Assembly: GCF_000283155.1 (NCBI RefSeq)
Contig: NW_004454280.1
Coordinates: forward strand, 2,751,019-2,815,018
Source of the DNA: Ceratotherium simum simum
Taxonomy: Eukaryota > Chordata > Mammalia > Perissodactyla > Rhinocerotidae
Length of the DNA: 64,000 nucleotides
Direction: 5' to 3'
Under the pieces are notes generated by a model, which searched no databases, was not told the origin of the DNA, and saw only the letters and a program-made list of their open reading frames with translations. Every line of letters begins with the position of its first letter. Positions within the stretch are counted from its first letter, which is position 1. Shown piece by piece: positions 44,841 through 57,199 of the stretch. Made by a program: the position numbers and the translations under genes.

Positions 44841-46265
44841 TTGTTAAAGCAACATCTAAGCAAATATATGCCACTGTGCTGCTAGATCCTAGTGGTCATG
44901 CAGCAATGGAAGAAGAGAGATTGAGGGAGGGAGTTCAAAGAGTGAGTATAGTAATTAAAGGTATAAAGAAGATAGGATGGTTATTCTAGGCAAGGAGGGC
45001 CACATGAGCAAAATATAGAGGTCAGAGTAAGAAACTTTATTTCGGGAAAGAGTAAGAGGCCATGCTTTTTGGGGCAGATCTTCCATGTTAGATGAATGAA
45101 AAATAACTTGGCTGACCTGGAGAAGTGTAAAGAATACAATGATTTATTGTCTTTTTACTTTTCCACTCCCCTTGACTTGCAATTTGGACTTAATAGTCCA
45201 AATTAGATCACCGTTAAGAGGCTTAAAGAACTCCTAATTTTGATTTAGCTCAGACTGACTCAGGAAATGGTTTTGAGATTGCATCTCCAGGCAACCACAT
45301 TCCGATGGTGTGAAACTGGACTTTGTATGTAACCTTTCCTCAACTATAATAGGGCAATAATGCCAACCTCATAAGATTATTATAAGGATTAGAAAAGAAG
45401 ATGCATGTGAGGGCCTGGAACCATAGCCTCTGGATCTCAGGTGCAGATCACATGCCAACCCTCAGTGTCTGATCCTTGACATGATTTCTGCAGCCACACC
45501 AGCCCCTTCTGGGAACATAAAGACTGTAAGGAAAATTTCGCTATCCTTGGCTTATGCAGCCAAATTTTGTAAATATCATTGATCTTATCCCCTTTAGAAA
45601 TTTCTCCTGTTGTGTCCTAAGGATGAATTTCAGTTGGATTGTGATATCTTTGTGTTTCACCTCTGGCTAAAGAGGTATTGTCTCAGCTTAGCAACTAAGA
45701 GATTTCTGAGCCTGAAAAAGACTCTAGAGATATTGGAATCCTGTCAGAAGACTGAGAAGAGTCAGACAAGTAACTTAGGTCTAGGTACTTCCCTTAATCT
45801 CACTTTTTAGGCAGATTTCCATTTTAGTTCCAGATGAAGCCCAGGATGAGAATGTAAAGGACTTGAGCCATGATAAAAAAAAAAGGGAGACCACCATACT
45901 GGAACTTTAATGCAGGCTTGTGAGTTAAATCTGTTGAGAGACCAAATTTGCTGAAAAATCAATCATTGTGAGTAACCGATCTGTGAGGATCAGAGAGTAG
46001 AGGTGCCAATGTAATTCAATGAAGAAAGGGTAGTCTTTTCAACAAATAGTGCTAGAACAATTTGACTAGGTAAAAAAAGCAAACAATTACCACCATTACC
46101 ACCATAACAACGATAAAAAACACCTCTATCCGTAGCTTGAACCATATACAAAAGTCAACTAGAAATGGCCAAATGTGAAACAGAGTGAACAACAAGAATG
46201 CACACACACATGCATGCACATACCTGCACACACACATGTTCACATTTTCAAATAACAATTTGCAG
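44841..46265. other. unassigned intergenic DNA
   Basis: Possible MIR scrap at 45350-45400 (caataatgccaacctcataa). The plus frame 45610-45810 is without motifs. A short (CA)n-rich run lies at 46201-46240. Confidence 0.45.
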
Positions 46266-46702
46266 TTTTGTTGTAAGCCAGAAAGATTAAGTTTTGAATA
46301 GAAGAATGAGATGTTATGTTGTATTCTAGAAAGTTCGCTTGGCTGTTATATTATTTATAGACTAATGGGTAGCAAGGGCAATAACAGAGAGACCAGGGGA
46401 AGACTATTGCGATGTTCCAGGCAAGACCTGATGGTGGTAGCATTAAAGAGGGTAAAAAGTGGTCAGATTCTGCATATACTTTAAAGCAGAGCTGATAGGA
46501 TTTCTTGACTGATTGACTATGCCTTGTGGAAGAAAGAAAAGATTCAAGGATAGTTTCCAAGGTTTTATTCATGAGCAACTGGAAGAAAGAAGTTGCCATT
46601 TACTGAGTGGAGAAAATTGGGGAATTAGATTTTATGATCAATAGTTATATTTTTACGTGTTAGATTTGAAATGCCTATTAGAAAACCAAGTGGAGATATT
46701 TA

Positions 46703-46988
46703 TTTATTTGTTTTTTAACTTTACTGAGGAATAATTGACAAATATAATTGTATATATTTAAAATGTATAATGTGACAATTTGATATGAATATACATTGTA
46801 GAATGATCACCAAGATCAAGATAGTTAACACATCCATTACCTCTCGTAGTTAACATAGTTAACTCTTTGTGTGTGTTGAGAATGCTTAAGATCTATTCTT
46901 AGCAACTTTCAAGTATATAATACCATATTATTAACTATAGTCACCATGCTGTATATTAGATCCCTAGAATTCTTATAACTGAATATTT
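46703..46988 (-). mobile_element. L1 3' end fragment, minus strand
   Basis: 'taactttactgaggaataat', 'gacaaatataattgtatata' and 'attattaactatagtcacca' are the reversed 3' UTR of a mid-age L1. The target duplication ccaagtg[g/a]agatattta (46686-46702 and 46989-47005, one mismatch) defines it as a 5'-truncated insertion into the surrounding ancient repeat. Confidence 0.9.
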
Positions 46989-47988
46989 CCAAGTGAAGAT
47001 ATTTAATAGCCAATTGGATATACACAAGTCTGGAATTTGTACATGCTGAAGATATAAATTTTGGATTCATCATCAGATGCATAGTGTTTAAAGCCATGAA
47101 ACTAAATAAGATCACCTCGAAGAGAGGGCCAAGGACTGAGCACTAGAGCACTCAAACTTTTGAAGGTCAAGAAGATGAGCAGGAACCAACAAAGGAAATT
47201 GAGAAGGAGTAACTAATTAGGGAGGAGGATAGCAAATGGTAAAGTTTTAGAGACCAGTGAAAAAGTTTTTCAAAGGAAGAGCAACAAGCTGGTTCAAATT
47301 ATGCTGGGAGGTCAAGTAAAAAGAGGAAGAAGCATTGACCACTGGATTTAGCATCATAGTAGTCATCAATAACCTTAGCAAGAGTAAGTTTGGTAGAGTG
47401 AAAGTGTCAGCTTGATTAGACTTTGAGAATAGAGAGGAGAAGTAGAAACAATGAGTAGAGACAAATCAGGCAGTTTTGCTATAAAGGAGAACGTAGAAAT
47501 AGAATGGTAGTTGGAGGTGGATGTGGGATCAGGGAGTTTTGTTTTGTTTTTAAGTAAGAACTATTATAGCATGCTTTCTATGCTGATAGAATGATTCAGT
47601 AGGAAAGTAAAAATTGGGAAGGAGAGAACAGGAACAACTGTGGAGCAAGGTCTGAACAGGAGAGAAGGAATTCCCTTTCCTGTATGATTGATATGTGCAG
47701 GAATTGTCCTTAGATAGGAATGGGGAAAACATCCCTTTTATCAGGAGGGAAAGCAGAGTATCTGGACATAGTAGCAGAGAGATTGGTAGATGTAGGAATG
47801 TAGCACATAGAAGTTCTCTTTATGATTGCCATCAGCTGAAGAGTAAGGAGAGGTGAGGAGTTATTGGAGGTTTGAGAGGAAATAATCATCTGGGAGAGTA
47901 AGAGAATGTTTGGAAATGTAGTAGGATTGCTGAGTAGCTATAAGGGACCATTTGAATGAGGTGGTGACAAATTTAAAACGAGATAGTG

Positions 47989-48036
47989 GGGGGGGGTGTG
48001 TGTGCGCGCATGTGCATGCATTTGTGTGTTTCCAGT
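47989..48036 (+). repeat. G run and mixed (TG)/(CG) microsatellite
   Basis: G10 followed by tgtgtgtgcgcgcatgtgca, an alternating purine-pyrimidine tract of the kind able to adopt Z-DNA. Confidence 0.75.
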
Positions 48037-48486
48037 CACATTCTGCTGTTCAGATGACCTCATTGAGAAAGTGATGATTTCGATTTATTCAGGGTTTGTC
48101 TTTTACCCTGGAAAGCTCAATTCAGGGAAAAGGGGGCAAGGACCTTGAGAGTTTGGCAGTGGAGTAATAATGAACTTGGGCCTTGAAATCTAAGTTGAGT
48201 AAGGATTAAAGTGAAGATATGTAAAGCCAGAGATGGATAGATCAATGAATTGGAAGTTCCAGGGAAGTTGAGGAATTGTTGGAGTGGAAACATTGCATTG
48301 ATTATGAAGAAAGACCAGAAGTAATGGTCAAAGAGCAGAGAACTTAAAATGGAGTTTATGAGTTATTAACAATAACATGATGTATTATATGACTCAGGGA
48401 GCCTATGAAAAAGTAGATTGGAAGACAAGATCATAGGAGGAGAGGAGGTAAAGAAATTATGAGGCTATAATATTGGAAGCATCATC

Positions 48487-49065
48487 TGTATATGTTCCAG
48501 CTACCTATTTTTACATAAAAAAATCTCCTCAAAACTTAGTCAAAACAAGAACTTATTATCTCTCATAGTACTGTCAGTTAACTAGACTTAACTGGGCAGT
48601 TCTCCCTTGGGGTCTCTCATGTGGTTGCACCCAGGTGCCAGATGGAATTGCAGTCTTCTGAACACTCAACTGGCTGGAAGTCCAAGATGGCTCATTCACA
48701 TGGCTGACAGTTGATACTGGCTGCTGGCTTGGCTGGGAACTCAGCTAGGCTGTTGACCAGAGTGCCAATTTATAGTCTCTCCATGTAGCTTTGTATTCTC
48801 ACATCACAAGTGCTGGGTTCCAAAGAGAAGTGTCCCAAGAGGCAGAAAGCAGAAGCTACAAAGCCAGTGAAGAGTTACACCCCCAATTGGCACAGTGTCA
48901 TTTCTATCATATTCTATTAGAAGCAATCTCAGGGCCCACACAATTTCAAAGGGATGGGGGGACTCGATTCCAACTCTTGATGGGGATGGCAAGATAACAT
49001 TGCAGAAGGACATGCGAAATTGGAGATACTGTTGTGGCCATCTTGGGAAAATAAAATCTGCCACA
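48487..49065 (-). mobile_element. MLT-like LTR, minus strand
   Basis: Starts tgtatatgttccagctacc, then 'tcaaaacaagaacttattat', 'aactgggcagttctcccttg', 'tctctcatgtggttgcaccc' and 'gtccaagatggctcattcac', ending '…ataaaatctgccaca'. Same type as 56691-57182. Frames at 48791-49064 are LTR sequence. Confidence 0.65.
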
Positions 49066-49104
49066 GTGTAGGTATTGAAATCAATAAGAATAACGACAGA
49101 CTAG

Positions 49105-49402
49105 AGCCGGCCCCGTGGCTTAGCGGTTAAGTGCACGCGCTCCGCTACTGGCAGCCCGGGTTTGGATCCCGGGAGTGCACTGATACACCGCTTGTCTGAC
49201 CATGCTGAGGCCGCGTCTCACATACAGCAACTAGAAGGATGTGCAGCTATGACATACAACTATCTACTGGGGCTTTGGGGGGAAAAAAANNNNNNNNNNN
49301 NNNNNNNNNNNNNNNNNNNNNNNNNNNNNNNNNNNNNNNNNNNNNNNNNNNNNNNNNNNNNNNNNNNNNNNNNNNNNNNNNNNNNNNNNAAAAAAAAAAA
49401 AA
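49105..49402 (+). mobile_element. ERE1 SINE containing an assembly gap
   Basis: Near-consensus ERE1 head and body (agccggccccgtggcttagc, gggtttggatcccgggag), then an A run, 100 N, and more A. Target duplication aagaataa[c/t]gacagactag at 49086-49104 and 49403-49421. Because duplication and tail both survive, the gap probably lies wholly in the poly(A) tail. Confidence 0.93.
49290..49389. other. assembly gap, 100 N
   Basis: Exactly 100 N between two A runs. The true length is unknown and may be very short. Frames spanning it (49162-49475) are artefacts. Confidence 1.
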
Positions 49403-50233
49403 AAGAATAATGACAGACTAGTGTTGGAGGGAGAGAGAGTGAGCCAGGTGCTAAAATGGTGGTTAGGAAGAACAACTCAGAGGTCTATAGATATCTGCAG
49501 AAAGGAGAGGTAAAATGTAATGGGTTGGTTAACATAAGCTTTAGCAAACTTGGGGTTTGAAGAAAGAGGGAGAGACAATGGTCTAAAAGTGGCAAGGAGG
49601 AGCAAGAAAGATATTTACCCCATCCTCAAGCCAAGTGATAAAAGAGGAAAGAAAGTATCTACAATTAGAGGTCTACGGGAAAGAGGTAGACTTAAGGGAT
49701 AGCCAAGTCTCAGAGAAAGAAGGTAAAGATTATGTTCAGACAAGAGGCTGAGTATACAATAAATTTTGCTGAAGACAAATTAAGAATGTCAAAGGAAACT
49801 GTGGAAGGATGTGTGGGGTTGGGGAAGGGTAGGAGACAGATTCAGATATAGGGAATATACAGAGTCATTAGGGGATAAGTCAGGAGATGATGATTGACCT
49901 AGGAATCTTGAGCTTCTTTGGTGAACAATAAAAACAAAGTTACTGAATATGACGGAATTAAGGAAGGATGGTCTCTAAAACAGGTTGTTGCATTAAAGCT
50001 GCAAGTATTGAGGATGGTATTCCTGAGGCATTCTTGGGAATAGAACAAAGCAAATAGAGCTTTGTGAGACCCTTGTGGACCCAGGAGTATGAGAATCTCT
50101 GTAAGAAATAAATTGATTTTTAATACATCCATAGGTCAATAGCTTCTTTTCTCTTTTATTTTGCTTTGTTTTCGACAGCTTATTGAAGTATAATTGGCAT
50201 AAAATAAACTACATTTTTAAAGTGTACAATTTA

Positions 50234-50592
50234 TTTATTTATTTTTTATTGTGGCAACATTGGTTTATAACATTGTATAAATTTCAGGTGTACACCATTA
50301 TACATCTATTTCTGCATGGATTACATCATGTTCTCATGTTCACCACCCAAATACTAATTACAATCCATCACCGCACACATGTGCCTAATTATCCCTTTCA
50401 CCCTCCTCCTTCCCCTCCTCTCCTCTGGTAAGCACCAATCCAATCTCTGTCTCTATGTGTTTGTTTGTTGTTGTTATTATCTACTACTTAATGAGTGAGA
50501 TCATACGGTATGTGACCTTCTCCCTCTGACTTATTTCACTTTGCATAATACCCTCAATGTCCATCCATGTTGTTACAAATGGCTGGATTTCA
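50234..50592 (-). mobile_element. 5'-truncated young L1, minus strand
   Basis: About 360 bases that are the reverse of the 3' end of the L1 at 30491-38153 ('attgtggcaacattggttta', 'accaatccaatctctgtctc', 'aatgagtgagatcatacggt'). Perfect 15-bp target duplication aaagtgtacaattta at 50219-50233 and 50593-50607. Confidence 0.95.
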
Positions 50593-51776
50593 AAAGTGTA
50601 CAATTTAACAAGTGTTGTGATAGTGAAACCATCGCCACAATCAAGATGATGAACATATCCACAACCCTCAAGTGTTTACTCATATCCCTTTGCAATCCTT
50701 CTCTCCTGTTCTCCCTCCCTCAGTCTTCAGACAATCACTAATCTGCTTTCTGTCATTTTAGATTAATTTGAAATTACTAAAATTATACATAAGTGGAATA
50801 ATACAGTATGTACTCTTCTTTTATCTGGCTTCTTCCACACAACGTAATTATTTTGAGATTCATTCATGTTGTTGAGTGTATCAATAGTCGATAATTTGTT
50901 TGTACATTCACATGTTGATAGTTATGCAGGTTGTTTCCAGTTTATAGGTATTACAAATAGATCTGCTATGAACATTCATGCACAAGTCTGCATGAACATA
51001 TGCTCTCATTTCTGTTTGGTAAATACCTAGGAGTGGATAGGCTGAATCATATGGTAAGTGTATGTTTAACTTTTGAAGAATCTGCCAAACTTTTCCAAAG
51101 CAAGTATACCATTTATACTCCCACTGGTGGTGCATGAGAGTTCAAGTTGCTCAATATTGTTGTTATTCTCTCTGATGCCCTCTGTTTTTTATTTGGGAGT
51201 GTTTAATACATTTACAGTTAATGTTATTATTGATATGGTTGGATTTAAGTATTTCATCTTGCTAATTGTTTTCTATTTGTCCCATCTGTTATTTGTTCCC
51301 TTTTTCCTCTTTTTCTGTCTTCTTTTGGATTACGTATTTTTTATTACATCATTTTATCTCCCTTTACTTGGTTTATTAGCTCAAACTGTTCTGTGATTTT
51401 ATTCATTGTCTTACCATTTATGGTATAAATCTTTAATTTGTCACAGTTTTTGTTCTAATGATATGATATAACTTCACTTACAGCATAAGATCTTTCAATA
51501 ATATATTTCCATTTCTCCTCTCTCAGCCTCTGGTCTATTGTCATCCATTTCCTTCTACATATGGTATAAACGCCACAATTCTTTGTTGTTACTTTTGCTT
51601 TAAACAGGTGATTATTTAAACACATCAAATAATAAGAAAAAAATCTTATATATTTACCCAAATAGTTACCATCTCCAATAGTCTTGATTATGTTGCGTAG
51701 ATTCATCTTTCCATCTGGTACTCTTTTCTTTCCACATTAAGGATCATTTAACATTTGTTTTTCAATTCTCTCTCTC

Positions 51777-51967
51777 TTTTTTTTTTTTTGCTGAGGAAGA
51801 TTTGCCCTGAGCTAATATTTGTTGCCAATCTTCCTCTTTTTGTATGTGAGCCGCCACCACGGCATGGCCACTGACAGATGAATGGTGTAGGTCATGCCCA
51901 GGAACCAAATCCCAGGCTGCTGATGAGAAGTGGGCCGAACTTAACCAGCAGGCCACCAGGGCTGGCC
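51777..51967 (-). mobile_element. ERE SINE, minus strand
   Basis: T tract, gctgaggaagatttgccctg, 'cacggcatggccactgacag', reversed B-box-like 'ggaaccaaatccc' and head …caccagggctggcc. More diverged than the other EREs. Confidence 0.88.
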
Positions 51968-53194
51968 TTCTTGAACATTTCTTGTAATGTGCATCTGCTG
52001 GTGATGAATTTTTTCAGCTTTTGTATGTCTGAAAAGTCTTTTTTTCACCTTTGTTTTTGAAAGATATTTTCACTGGGTATAGAATTCTAGGTGACGGTTT
52101 TTTCTTTGAGTACTTTAAAGATGTTGCTCAGTTGTATTCTCATGCATTTCTTTCAACAAGAAATATTCTGCCATCTTTATCTTTCTTTCTCTGTATGCAT
52201 ACATCTTCTTTCTGTAGCTGCTTTTAAAATTTTCTTTCTCACTTGTTTTGAGCAACTTGATTACAACTTGCCTTGGTATACTTTTCTTGTTCCTGGGTTT
52301 CACTGAGTTTCTTGGATCTATGGATTTATAGTTTTCATCAGATTTGAAAATGTTTCCACCATTTTTTCATTACATATTTTTTCCATTCCTCAAAATCTCC
52401 TCCTCACATTTGAGGTCTCCAATTACACACATAATAGGACAACACTTCAAGTTGTCCCACAACTCACTGATGCTTTGTCTAATTTTTTATACTTTTTACT
52501 CTTTTTCATTTTGTATAGTATATCTTCCAGTCCATTAATCTTTTCTTCTGCAATGCCTAGTCTGTTGTTAATTCCATCCAGTTTATTTTTCATCTCAAAC
52601 ATTATAGTTTTCATTTCTAGATGTTTAGTTATTTTAAAAAATAATTTCCATGTTTCTACTTAACACACTCAGCCTTATCTCTAGCTCTTAGAACATAGGG
52701 AATATGGTCATTATAACTGTTTTAATGTGCTAGTCCACTGATTCTGTCATTTATGGCAATTCTGAGTTGATTTTGATTGATCTATTTTTTTTTTCTTTTT
52801 AGCTATGGGTCACATTTTTATGCTTTTTGTACTCTTGATAATTTTTGATTGGATACATTGTGAATTTTACCTTAGTGGGTGCTCCAAATTCTTATTCTTG
52901 TAAATATTCTTTACCTTTGTTCTGGGATGCAGTTTCTTGGAAATAGTTTGAGCCTTTTGAGTCTTGCTTTTAAGCTGTGCTGATAGAACCAGTGAAGTGT
53001 TTATTTTATAGCTAATATTGTTAGCACTACTGAGACAAAACCCTTCTGTGTGTTCTACTTGATAACCCATTAATTGTGAGGTTTTCTAGGCTGTGAGGTG
53101 GAGACAGGCACTATTTCATTCCTGTGTGAGCTATAGGTATTATTCTCTCTATTCCTTTTAGATAGTTCTTTCCTGAGCTTTTGGTAGCTCATTC

Positions 53195-53238
53195 TCTCAA
53201 TCTCTCTCTCCCTCTCACACACATGCACACACACACTG
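53195..53238 (+). repeat. (TC)n/(CA)n low-complexity run
   Basis: tctcaatctctctctccctctcacacacatgcacacacacac-type tract at the edge of the HAL1-like region, given here only as a class. Confidence 0.8.
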
Positions 53239-53749
53239 ATCAGTACTCAGCTCGAGACTCATGGGGGACCCTCAGTGAACTCCAGAGCTCCCTTCCCATG
53301 TGTCTCCCTCCTATCCAGGACTCCACGTGGCAAACTCTCACTGCTTTGGCCTCCCTAGACACTCAGTTTTGTTTTCCCAACTCAGACTGCTGGTCTCCAG
53401 CTGTGTCCCCTGTCCTGCTCTGCAGCCTTGAAACTCTCCCCAGATATTAACCTGGCACAGTGGTAGGCCTTAAAGCCATTTGTTTTCCTTCTTTCAGGGA
53501 TCACTGTCCTTTGTTGTCTGATGTCCACTGACTTGAAAACCATTGTTTCATATATTTGTCTGTTTTTTTGTTGTTGTTTAAGTCCCTATTACTTCATCTT
53601 GTTTGGAAGTGGAAGTCTGAAAAGATTCTTTTTGTAGCAAAGTCCATACTTTGAAATTTGTTAATGAATCTCTGGTAAACAAATTTCAGCCCCCTTGAGT
53701 AAGATGTTGTATGTGACTAATAATGGTCTTTCAGGAACATTCTCTCTGA

Positions 53750-53890
53750 AACCTGATTTTATGGATGAGGAAACTGAAACAGAGAGATTAAGTAAATCGC
53801 TAAAGTTTATACAAGTAGTGAATGACAGAGACTCGATTTAAATTCAGGTGTGTTTTTTGCCAAAGCCCGCTTTCTTTTCACTGTTCCATT
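53750..53890 (-). repeat. MIR, minus strand
   Basis: 'atggatgaggaaactgaaac', 'gattaagtaaatcgctaaag' and 'gcccgctttcttttcactg' give a reversed MIR. Confidence 0.7.
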
Positions 53891-55994
53891 ATGCTTGTTA
53901 CACATTAAAGTGAGTCAGTCAGACCACATGTTGTGTCTAAGACTCTAAGTGACTGTAGTCTTACAGAAACTCCAACATTGGGAATTTCAAAGGCCAAATG
54001 ACAAGGATAGTCTCAATTGAGAATACAACTGGCATCTACAAACTAATAACTAACTTTCTTCTTCCAATTTTTTCTTTCCTTTTTTTGGGTTTTCCTACCA
54101 TGTACTTATATTGGATTCACCAGATTCATCATCTGACACTCGATTGCGATCAAAATCCTCTGATCAGTCAGAAAAGTGGTGAAGTGGTACTGCCAGCCAG
54201 GACCAGATGAAAAAAAGAAATGAAACTGCCCACTGACACACTGGTAGCTTGGGATCTCATCAACAGACATACTGTTTATAAACAGACATGTTTATAAACA
54301 TACATCAGGATATTTTCTTCAGAAATTATGTTTGTCTATTATTTAAAGTTTTTGAGCAACTTGATTTTCTCATGGAAAGAAGCTTAGAAATTGGCTGGCC
54401 ACTTTCAATCTAGAGGTCCTGGCATTAGATCCCACCTAACTTGAAAAGGGGCTCAAAGAAGGAATACTGAGAAGCAATAAACAAACTATATACCATTAAG
54501 AGTTTGAGCATGTAGATAGTCAGATATTTCGGACCATCAATAATTGTCCCTAACTGAAATGGAAAGAAGAGGAAATAAATAAAATCTCATGAATTTTTTC
54601 CCTTCATATGCATTTACAAAGGGGAGGCAGCACAGTGTAGGGTAAACTGCTTAGAATATGTGTGCCTTGCTTTGACCATTTTTAGTGTTCCTAAATCCAG
54701 GATGTTATTCTAGTTTATCTTCAAACCTTGGCTGCTGTTTTTCACCTTAAAACCTTGGATTTGCTCTAAATTTTAGAAAGATGACTTTGATGCACCTGGC
54801 GTGCCACTTCTAGTACCCTTAAACTGGCTCCACACACAGCAAACAAATGCCTAGGACCCCCATCCTGCTGCCCACACATATACCACAAGCACCTGAAATG
54901 ACCAGCATTTATACTCCTGCAAAGGCAAGGAAGGATATCAGATAGAATTTGGAATCTAGAGGCCTGGATTTGAGTAAAAACACTGGCCTCTACTGAGTAA
55001 CTTGCTTCAGGAAGCATAGCTCAAGCTAGATATGCTTGTTTCAAGCACAGGCCTTCCTGTGTGTAAAGCCTTTGCAAAGACAACTCTTTCTAAAGATAAC
55101 TTTTTAACCCTAAGTACATCTGTGAAGGGTAATTTTCTATTTAAAGGTTTATTACAACACATTCTCTGATAAAAAGATTGAGAAAATCAATTGGAAGACA
55201 TTTTTTTCTCTTGAAACTCTGATTTGGGATGTATTACAAGGCTTGACCAAATTTCAGTATCCTATGCCAGAATGAGTTAGGGTTCTAAAGCAGCCAAAAG
55301 TGGTTTGAAGAGTGGAAATGAGAATGATCGGGCACAGATAATTGCATTTGTGAAATTGAGTGGGCACGATTTGAATGCTAATAAGATTAGCAGGCTTGGG
55401 TTATCCCAGAAGTAGCGGATAAGTATTCCTTATTGGATGGTGTCATTCAGTTATAATAATTCTGTTTTCCAAAAGTCTTTCCCTAATGAACAAAAGAGAG
55501 GCTGTGTCTAGAACATAGTAACTAACTGTCTCTAAATACCTTAAGAGATCATTACAGATTTTATAAAACCGTATTTATTTCAGTTTAAGTAAACTAGGAA
55601 AACAAATATACAGCCCATAACACTTTAAATGAAGAAGGCGTGGGCTCAGAAATCAAACCAATAGTAAGCTATTCTGAGACCAGGAGGGAAATCCCTGGTC
55701 TAGAAACTGGTACAGGAGTCAGTATTCTTTCCCATGGTTGGCAACAGGGCATACTGTGATTTGTTTAGTGGCAAAGTGGTCAGAGCTATGGAGAGTCAGG
55801 TGCAAGCAAGTGCATGGATATATAAGGATAACACTCTGCCAGTGCACCAGTTTTCAAGTTAATCTCTTCTCACTCTTTCCCTTTACATCCCAAATCTTCT
55901 AGGTTTCTGGATAGCCGAGAGCCTGAGGCCCAGCTCACCTTTCCTCTGGGTTGTCTCATATTTCTTGGGCAACCAGGCTCCAAGTGAGACAAAA
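53891..55994. other. unassigned intergenic DNA
   Basis: About 2.1 kb with no element I recognise. The minus frame 54766-55017 has no motif. Confidence 0.45.
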
Positions 55995-56062
55995 TATTTA
56001 CCACATATAGTATTGTGCCTGGAACAAGAGAAGATATTCAATAAGTGTGGTCAGTATTTGAG
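55995..56062 (+). repeat. MIR/L2 3' end scrap
   Basis: 'tagtattgtgcctggaacaa' and 'gatattcaataagtgtggtc' resemble …cacagtgcctggcacatag…tcaataaatg. Confidence 0.5.
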
Positions 56063-56690
56063 AAGCAAATGCTGACTGACCTTTTTACTCTTCACCTTGA
56101 TTCGCTTGCAGCAATCTCAACAAGGGATTGGTATGTCTCTCTAGAAAGCTCCCAATCCCTAAGTTGAAGAGTGTAGTGACACAGTTCACTATAAGCCTGT
56201 AGTAATAGAAGGGAGACCACCTATTGACTTGCAATCATGGATAAAGACTGATATGGCAGGGGGAAGATAGCTAACTCAAACACAAAAGAATTTCTAAATC
56301 ACAGAAATCTCATGAGATTTTGCGTGTGAGACCAGTTTTCTGGATGCCAGTGCTGTGGGAAGGAAGGAAGAAATTTAATTTGTAAGTTAGTTGGTTATTC
56401 TTAGTCCCAAATCTCATTGGATACAAATATGACTCTTTATAAATAATCCTATTATGTGGAAGAAATGTATTATTTTGTGAAAAGAAAAATGAACCACAAT
56501 AAAAATAGAAACCAAAGAGCTGATTATCTATTATTTTTTGCCTTACCAAAGGCAAGAGGGAGAAAAAGAGGGTTCTTTCAAAATGTAACCTCCCCTGATT
56601 CTTTTGAAATATGGTTTTCTAAATGTTTAGTTTATAAAAAAAACAAAACAAAACAAAACTATTGGAGGCTCATCTATCGGGTAAACTATG
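56063..56690. other. unassigned DNA with (CAAAA)n
   Basis: Unassigned apart from an imperfect aaaacaaaacaaaac run at 56638-56658. The opposing frames 56310-56555 and 56456-56698 carry no motif. Confidence 0.5.
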
Positions 56691-57182
56691 TGTATTAGTT
56701 ATCCATTGCTGCATAACACATTACCCCCAAATTTAGCAGCTTAACAAAATAGACATTTATTGTTTCACAGTTTCTGTGGGTCAAGGATCTGGGAGTATTT
56801 TGCTGGTTCTCTCATGAGGTTGCATTCAAGCTATTGGCCAGGGCTGCTCTCTCTGAAGCCTGACTGGGTCTGATGGCTCCACTTCCAAACTTATCCTTTT
56901 GGCTGTTGATAGGAGATGTCAGTCCTTCACTACATGGGTCTCTCTAGAGGGTTGCTGACAACATGGCTTCCCTCAGAGTGAGTGATCCAAGAAAGAGAGA
57001 AGGCTCAAAAGAACAACCAAGATGTAAGCCACGGTCCTTTTATAACCTAATTTTGGAAGATACATACTTTTACTTCTACCTTATGCTACTGGTCACCAGA
57101 TCAATGTGGGAGGGGACTACCCCCAGATGCGAGTATCAGGAGGTGATGATCTTTGGGACCAAACTGATGGCTGGTTACTACA
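56691..57182 (-). mobile_element. MLT-like LTR, minus strand, full length
   Basis: 492 bp, TGTATTAGTTATCCATTGCT…GGCTGGTTACTACA, flanked by ctatg/ctatt (56686-56690 and 57183-57187). Internal phrases 'tttagcagcttaacaaaata', 'cacagtttctgtgggtcaag' and 'gttgctgacaacatggcttc' match the reversed MLT-type LTR. The 153-codon frame at 56963-57424 runs from this LTR into the next old L1 and is therefore not a gene. Confidence 0.75.
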
Positions 57183-57199
57183 CTATTCCAGTTGTCCTA

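Larger units (their letters stand above)
46270..50130 (-). repeat. long ancient interspersed repeat, purine-rich
   Basis: A multi-kilobase sequence with phrases I know from a common mammalian repeat, but whose catalogue name I will not assert. Examples are 'tgcgatgttccaggcaagac', 'gtttccaaggttttattcat', 'agaaaaccaagtggagatat', 'tcatcatcagatgcatagtg', 'aaggactgagcactagagc', 'gggaggtcaagtaaaaagag' and 'gagaacgtagaaatagaatg'. It is split by an L1 3' end, an MLT-like LTR and an ERE1. Strand is arbitrary; the last kilobase is least certain. Confidence 0.5.
50160..53640 (-). mobile_element. old L1/HAL1-like element, minus strand
   Basis: Starts with a reversed 3' region ('tattgaagtataattggcat'), continues 'aatacctaggagtggatagg', 'gaatctgccaaacttttcca', and later has the ORF-region phrases 'ttttcactgggtatagaatt', 'tgagcaacttgattacaact', 'gtttcttggatctatggat', 'tcaagttgtcccacaactca' and 'cagtccattaatcttttctt' typical of reversed L1M/HAL1. 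Split by a younger L1 and an ERE. The right end is uncertain. Confidence 0.72.

Noticed and set aside
49162..49475. Three frames across the second N gap
   Set aside because: They consist of SINE sequence, unknown residues and poly-lysine or poly-phenylalanine from the A tail.
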